In this document: positions 59,995 through 64,000 of the stretch, in pieces | Layout of the letters: each line of letters starts with the position of its first letter | Numbering within the stretch: the first letter of the stretch is position 1 | Origin: Acetohalobium arabaticum DSM 5501 | Lineage (GTDB): Bacteria; Bacillota; Halanaerobiia; Halobacteroidales; Acetohalobiaceae | Reading direction: 5' to 3' | Assembly: GCF_000144695.1 (NCBI RefSeq) | Contig: NC_014378.1 | Coordinates: 656,781-720,780 of the forward strand | DNA: 64,000 nucleotides | Position numbers and translations under genes: made by a program | The notes under the pieces: model-generated | The model's input: only the letters and a program-made list of their open reading frames with translations | Told to the model about the DNA's origin: nothing | Database searches by the model: none

Positions 59995-61149
59995 ATGCCG
60001 GTTCTTTTTTGTAAAATTAATTTGATGGAATATTATGAAATCTTTGGTTCTATAATTCAGAAAGGTTTTCACTTTAAAAGTGGAGCAGAGCAGAGAAAAG
60101 AGGAGACTAGTTTCTTAAAGTCAGGTCCTTATTATAGAGGTTGGATACCGACAGGCGGAGAGTCGATTCCGATTGAAGAGTTAGGTGCAGCCAGAGGAGA
60201 TACAGCTATCGATAATATTCTTGTGGTCTGGTTAGCCGAGGATTTAAGAGATAACCAGACTAAGATTATAGGTTGGCATGAGCAGGCAAAGGTTTATCGT
60301 GATTATATAAATGCTCCCGATAGGCTGTATAATATTGAGGCTAGAAGGGAAGATACTACTTTCTTACCTTTAACAGATTGGGACTTTACTGTTTCTTTAG
60401 TAACTGACTGGGAACAGGAAAGAAGAGGTAGGGGCTGCTGGTATTCTGTTGGAGGAAATAAAGATTTAGTAAGGGAAATCAAGGATTATATTGCCGACTA
60501 TAAGAAGACTAATCAGGTCCAATATATAGATGATCGATTAAATGATATAGAACGGATCTGGAGGTTAGAACAGATGCTAGAAAAGAATTACTCCCTGCCG
60601 GAAATAAAATTTTTAGTTGAGAGCGGAATTGATCTTAATAGGAGATTAGAAGATAAGTATACCTTATTGATGGTAGCAGCCCAGTGTAATGATGATCCGG
60701 AAATAATTACTTCATTAGTAAATAACGGTGCTCATATACAGGTAGTAGATAAATATGGAGAAACAGCTTTAATCAAGGCCGCCGGCTGGACAGATAATCC
60801 AGAAGTAGTTGATAGATTGATATTCCACGGTGCCAGAATAGATTATAGTGCGGGAGAATGCGGATATACTCCCTTAATAATAGCTGCTGCCCGAAATAGT
60901 AATCCCGAAGTAACTGCAGAACTTGTTAAACAGGGAGCTGATATTGATCAGACAACCGACTTTGGTTTTACTCCCTTGATGGCTGCAGTTAAGAATAATT
61001 CTAATCCTAAGGTAGCAGAGAAGCTGTTGGATTCAGGGGTGGATGTTGGAGATAAAATTAATGGTCAAACTGTAGCTGATTTTGCTGAGAAGGATATTCT
61101 GCTTAGAAATAGTGATGTCTATTTTAATAATATTAATATGCAGGCATGA
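59995..61149 (+). CDS. ankyrin repeat protein
   Basis: A 384-aa protein. Residues 1-180 are an unrecognised globular domain (YRGWIPTGGESIPIEELGA, DRLYNIEARREDTTF). Residues 205-370 are four ankyrin repeats spaced about 35 residues: KYTLLMVAAQCNDDPEIITSLV, GETALIKAAGWTDNPEVVDRLI, GYTPLIIAAARNSNPEVTAEL, GFTPLMAAVKNNSNPKVAEKL (each cited in part). Repeats bind proteins. There is no signal peptide. AGGAGGGG precedes the ATG. It ends at a palindrome shared with the convergent protease gene. Confidence 0.88.
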   Translation: MPVLFCKINLMEYYEIFGSIIQKGFHFKSGAEQRKEETSFLKSGPYYRGWIPTGGESIPIEELGAARGDTAIDNILVVWLAEDLRDNQTKIIGWHEQAKVYRDYINAPDRLYNIEARREDTTFLPLTDWDFTVSLVTDWEQERRGRGCWYSVGGNKDLVREIKDYIADYKKTNQVQYIDDRLNDIERIWRLEQMLEKNYSLPEIKFLVESGIDLNRRLEDKYTLLMVAAQCNDDPEIITSLVNNGAHIQVVDKYGETALIKAAGWTDNPEVVDRLIFHGARIDYSAGECGYTPLIIAAARNSNPEVTAELVKQGADIDQTTDFGFTPLMAAVKNNSNPKVAEKLLDSGVDVGDKINGQTVADFAEKDILLRNSDVYFNNINMQA

Positions 61150-61153
61150 GGCA

Positions 61154-61191
61154 CAGATAAGCAGTGCTGGTTAACCAGCACTGCTTATCTG
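61154..61191. terminator. perfect 38-bp palindrome, convergent terminator
   Basis: CAGATAAGCAGTGCTGG-TTAA-CCAGCACTGCTTATCTG is fully self-complementary (17-bp stem). It lies right after the ankyrin stop and overlaps the last codons of the protease gene on the minus strand. A shared bidirectional terminator is the likely role. Confidence 0.75.
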
Positions 61192-61650
61192 TTTAATCTC
61201 TTTCTTTATTTCTGTAACTGCTTTAGGTAGTGCTTTTTTAACCGGAGAAGAAAGCTGAATATTGAGGCTTAGATCCAGCGGTTCTATACCGTAGATGATT
61301 ACTTCAATTGGAAAGCCGGTTCGTGCTCTAGCCAGTTCAATAACATCAGGCAGCGAGAAGCCGTGGGCGTCCTTTCTTGTTTCACCCTTTCTCTCAATTT
61401 CATCTAATGTAAAGCGGTAGATGCTGCCTGGCCCTTCTCCTCCATAGACTGCATCGATACCAATAATAATTTTGGAATTACTTATTTTCTCTAAGTAATT
61501 CATTGGTGAAGTTCCAACTTCTAGTAGCGGTACTTCTTTAAGCTCTTCATTCTCCTTAAGCTTTCTTAGAATCTGGATTCCTATCCCATCATCAGACTTA
61601 ATTAGACTACCCATTCCAATAACTGTAAGCTTAGATTTAGGTTTCATCAT
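61171..61650 (-). CDS. [NiFe] hydrogenase maturation protease
   Basis: A 159-aa HyaD/HycI-type endopeptidase. It has VIGMGSLIKSDDGIGIQIL (Asp/Glu nickel ligand region), IGIDAVYGGEGPGSIYRF (second Asp) and DAHGFSLPDVI (His). It removes the C-terminal peptide of the large subunit after nickel insertion. It is divergent from the small subunit gene with a 66-base gap. The likely client is the large subunit at 62687. Confidence 0.92.
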   Translation of the reverse strand: MMKPKSKLTVIGMGSLIKSDDGIGIQILRKLKENEELKEVPLLEVGTSPMNYLEKISNSKIIIGIDAVYGGEGPGSIYRFTLDEIERKGETRKDAHGFSLPDVIELARARTGFPIEVIIYGIEPLDLSLNIQLSSPVKKALPKAVTEIKKEIKQISSAG

Positions 61651-61716
61651 ATTTAATATTTATGGAGTAGAAAACATAATATGATTTAAGAAGGACAGAT
61701 ATTAAGGAGGAGTTTG

Positions 61717-62694
61717 ATGGAACAAGAAGAATTCGTCGATCTTTGCCAAAAATTAAAGTCGGCTGAAGATTATACTCTATCCCAGGAAGTATTATCAGCA
61801 GTTAACGAGTACCAAACAGATAATAGAGAGAAACTGCCAGTAGTCTGGTTGGAGACAAATGACAGCGGGGATAATAATATTTCGGTTATGAATACTACCT
61901 ATCCCTATTTAGGCCAGGTGTTTGAAGACTTGATTGATTTGTTATACAGCAATACCTTTATGGCAGCCCAGGGGCCGGATGCCTTTGCTGTCTTGCAGCG
62001 GGCAGCAAGAGAGCTGGCGGGAGAGTTTGTTCTAGTGATAGAAGGTGCGGTTCCTATTAAAGATGATGGGCTCTACAGCGTAGTAGTAACTACTGATGAA
62101 GAAAGGATTACTGCTCTGGAAGCAGTAAACTGGTTAGGGAGACTAGCCCGAGAAGTAGTGGCTATCGGCACCTGTGCCAGCTTTGGTGGAGCCAGTGCAG
62201 CCAAACCTAACGTCTCCGGCAGTGTTCCGGTAAGTGAAGTATTAGACCGACAGGTAATCAATGTCAGCGGCTGTCCTGTCAATCCTGACTGGTTTGTAGG
62301 GACGCTAGCCCATCTGTTGATGTACGGCAGACCGGAGCTTGATGATTTAGGGCGTCCTCTTTTATTTTATGGTTTTACTGTTCACCGCCACTGCCAGCGC
62401 CGTTCTTACTTTGATGCCGGTGTGTTTGCTGAGAAGCTAGGCGATATTGAATGTATGTTCAGCCAGGGCTGTGTAGGGCCCAGAACCGGAGCCGACTGTC
62501 CTTATCGGCAGTGGGTTAATCATGTTAGCTGGCCGGTAAAGGCCAATACTCCTTGTATTGGCTGTACTACTCAGGAGTTTCCTGATGGATCATCACCCTT
62601 CTTTGTCCCTCTACCAGACAAGAATAATCAGGAGCGGGAAAGAAGAGAAGAAGGTACAGCGGCTGACCAGAGGGGAGAGATTGATTATGACTAG
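61717..62694 (+). CDS. [NiFe] hydrogenase small subunit lacking two proximal-cluster cysteines
   Basis: A 325-aa hydrogenase small subunit. Proximal [4Fe-4S] site: the N-terminal WLExxxCxGC motif is WLETNDSGDNNIS, so both Cys are gone (DSGD aligns with CTGC). The other two ligands remain (GTCASFGG, SGCPVNPDW). Distal and medial clusters are present: HRHCQRRSYF, MFSQGCVGPRTGADCPYRQW, NTPCIGCTTQEFPDG. No twin-arginine signal, so cytoplasmic. The ATG at 61717 has AAGGAGG; an in-frame TTG at 61714 was rejected. It overlaps the large subunit gene by eight bases. Confidence 0.9.
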   Translation: MEQEEFVDLCQKLKSAEDYTLSQEVLSAVNEYQTDNREKLPVVWLETNDSGDNNISVMNTTYPYLGQVFEDLIDLLYSNTFMAAQGPDAFAVLQRAARELAGEFVLVIEGAVPIKDDGLYSVVVTTDEERITALEAVNWLGRLAREVVAIGTCASFGGASAAKPNVSGSVPVSEVLDRQVINVSGCPVNPDWFVGTLAHLLMYGRPELDDLGRPLLFYGFTVHRHCQRRSYFDAGVFAEKLGDIECMFSQGCVGPRTGADCPYRQWVNHVSWPVKANTPCIGCTTQEFPDGSSPFFVPLPDKNNQERERREEGTAADQRGEIDYD

Positions 62695-64000
62695 AGAAGA
62701 GATTAATTTCAGTCCAGTTACCCGGCTTAGCGGGCTGCTTTCGGTGGATGTAATAATGGATAATCTACAGGTAGTAGAAGCCGATGTTAAAGGAAATATG
62801 TTCCGCGGTTATGAAGAGATTATGGGCGGGCGGCAGGTAAGGGATGCTGTCTATATGACACAGCGCGTCTGCGGTATCTGTTCTCTGGCCCATGGTGCAG
62901 CTGGGAGCTATCTGCTAGATGAGTTATACGGTAATGAAATATCAGAGACGGCACAGTATCTGCGCAATATAATGTACGGTGCTGATTTTTTACAGAATCA
63001 TATTCGCCATTTCTATCTATTCAGTCTGCCTGACTTTGTTGATCTGCCCAATGAACCTCCTTTTCAGGATCAGAACTTAACTGATGCCCGGCTAAATCCA
63101 GAGGAGAATCAGCGCTTGATTGAACATTATTATGATGCTATTGAAGCCTCGCAGGAAAGCCACCAGATCTTAGCCTTATTCGGCGGTAAGGCTCCTGAAC
63201 AGCATAGCTTTCTTGATGGAGGAGTAGCTGTAGCCCCTACAGTGGATAAGATTAATCAGGCTAGGGCTTTAGTTGATGATATCTATGAATTTGTAACAGG
63301 AGCTATGCTGCCGGATACCCAGTTGATTGCTGATGTCTATAATGATTACTTCGATATTGGTGTTACTCCTAAACGTTTGCTTTCTTTTGGTCTCTTTAGA
63401 TTCGGTCCCAGAAATGAAGAGCTTTTGTGGAAAGGCGGAATCTTAGAAGATAATAGTTTGACTCCACCAGAGTTGGACTTAATTGAAGAAACAGTTATTA
63501 ACTCTTGGTTTGAAGATGAAGATGGCGATGGTGAAGTAGAGCCTAATCCCTATAAGCCCTATGCCTATAGCTGGATTAAAACAGTCCAGTACGGCGGAGA
63601 GTTTTTCGAAACCGGTCCTCTAGCTCGAATGCTGATTAACGGTTTCTATGAAGGTGGAACATCGACAATGGACCGTATTTTGGCCCGGACGATAGAAACA
63701 GTCAAGATTGTTGCTTTAATGAAGAAGTGGCTGGAAAGATTAAATCTCCAGTCTGAAGCACCGATTAATCAGAACCAGACTCCAGTTAAGAGTGAAGCAG
63801 ACGGTATTACTGGTGCTATGCGCGGGGGGCTGTTACACAGTGCCAGCATTCAAGATGAAGAGGTGGTTGAGTATGATATCATCACGCCTACTGTCTGGAA
63901 TTTTGCTCCTAAAGATAGATTCGGCAGCCGGGGGCCAGTAGAGAATGCTATAGTAGGAACAGAGATTCCAAGAGAGGATGAGATTTATACAGTATTAGGC
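62687..64000 (+). CDS. [NiFe] hydrogenase large subunit (3-prime truncated by window end)
   Basis: Open to the right edge, 438 codons visible. The N-terminus reads TREEINFSPVTRLSGLLSV and the L1 motif is RVCGICSLAHG at about residue 60, with two active-site Cys. HIRHFYLFSLPDF and DGGVAVAPT follow, as in group 1-type enzymes. The C-terminal DPCxxCxxH motif lies beyond the window. The ATG at 62687 overlaps the small subunit stop. It forms the catalytic H2 site with the preceding subunit. Confidence 0.92.
   Translation, partial: MTREEINFSPVTRLSGLLSVDVIMDNLQVVEADVKGNMFRGYEEIMGGRQVRDAVYMTQRVCGICSLAHGAAGSYLLDELYGNEISETAQYLRNIMYGADFLQNHIRHFYLFSLPDFVDLPNEPPFQDQNLTDARLNPEENQRLIEHYYDAIEASQESHQILALFGGKAPEQHSFLDGGVAVAPTVDKINQARALVDDIYEFVTGAMLPDTQLIADVYNDYFDIGVTPKRLLSFGLFRFGPRNEELLWKGGILEDNSLTPPELDLIEETVINSWFEDEDGDGEVEPNPYKPYAYSWIKTVQYGGEFFETGPLARMLINGFYEGGTSTMDRILARTIETVKIVALMKKWLERLNLQSEAPINQNQTPVKSEADGITGAMRGGLLHSASIQDEEVVEYDIITPTVWNFAPKDRFGSRGPVENAIVGTEIPREDEIYTVLG

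Noticed and set aside
1-64000. CRISPR array, tRNA or rRNA genes
   Set aside because: No regularly spaced repeats with unique spacers, and no tRNA or rRNA sequence, were seen on reading.

Overview
The window is about 64 kb of a low-GC, spore-forming, anaerobic Firmicute. Reasons: sporulation genes yqfC and yqfD in the classical yqfCD-phoH-pgpH-ybeY-era order, Shine-Dalgarno AGGAGG sites with many TTG/GTG starts, a T-box leader, Glu/Asp-rich proteins and a [NiFe] hydrogenase. The acidic proteome and gene mix suggest the Halanaerobiales (Halobacteroidaceae-like halophiles); that placement is inference from memory, not a search result.

Layout. (1) 1-18.95 kb, core housekeeping on the + strand: rsmE (cut by the window edge), mtaB, HIT hydrolase, yqeY, nfeD-floA plus a coiled-coil partner, a SulP transporter, the yqfCD-phoH-pgpH-ybeY-corC-DUF502-cdd-GNAT-era-mgtE run, and deoC with a strong terminator. 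(2) 19-31 kb: a SufS-like cysteine desulfurase; a 0.95 kb gap holding a densely folded candidate non-coding RNA on the minus strand; a five-gene dipeptide/oligopeptide ABC transporter with an extra 50-aa membrane protein; a decayed IS end; a URO-D-type methyltransferase; and a molybdopterin oxidoreductase. (3) 30.7-37.8 kb: a T-box controlled ilvBN operon, an MBL-fold hydrolase, a minus-strand operon of a double-lipoyl dihydrolipoamide dehydrogenase and a lipoate ligase, and a divergent OsmC protein. (4) 37.8-60 kb, an accessory island: an IscB element with its upstream omegaRNA (IscB frameshifted), a PLD-helicase lacking motif III paired with a MazG-like protein, a seven-gene AT-rich cluster that looks like an uncharacterised defence or DNA-modification system (42.75-54.63 kb), an intact IS4-family element with a 9-bp target duplication, prophage-like debris, an XRE repressor with a divergent XRE pseudogene, and a TnpB element with its 3-prime guide RNA. 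(5) 60-64 kb: an ankyrin protein, a hydrogenase maturation protease, and a divergent [NiFe] hydrogenase small and large subunit pair (large subunit cut by the window end).

The most interesting signals are the seven-gene cluster (sigma-region-4-bearing multi-wHTH protein, PLD/DEAH helicase, small protein, DndD-like SMC ATPase, a protein resembling a Dnd-associated family, cobalamin-type radical SAM protein, Hsp90-like ATPase), which lacks the canonical Dnd modification genes in this window; the structured minus-strand RNA at about 20.72-21.10 kb, where every G-U pair agrees on one strand; and the hydrogenase small subunit, in which both N-terminal proximal-cluster cysteines are replaced. All functional statements are from sequence reading and family knowledge only; no searches were run.
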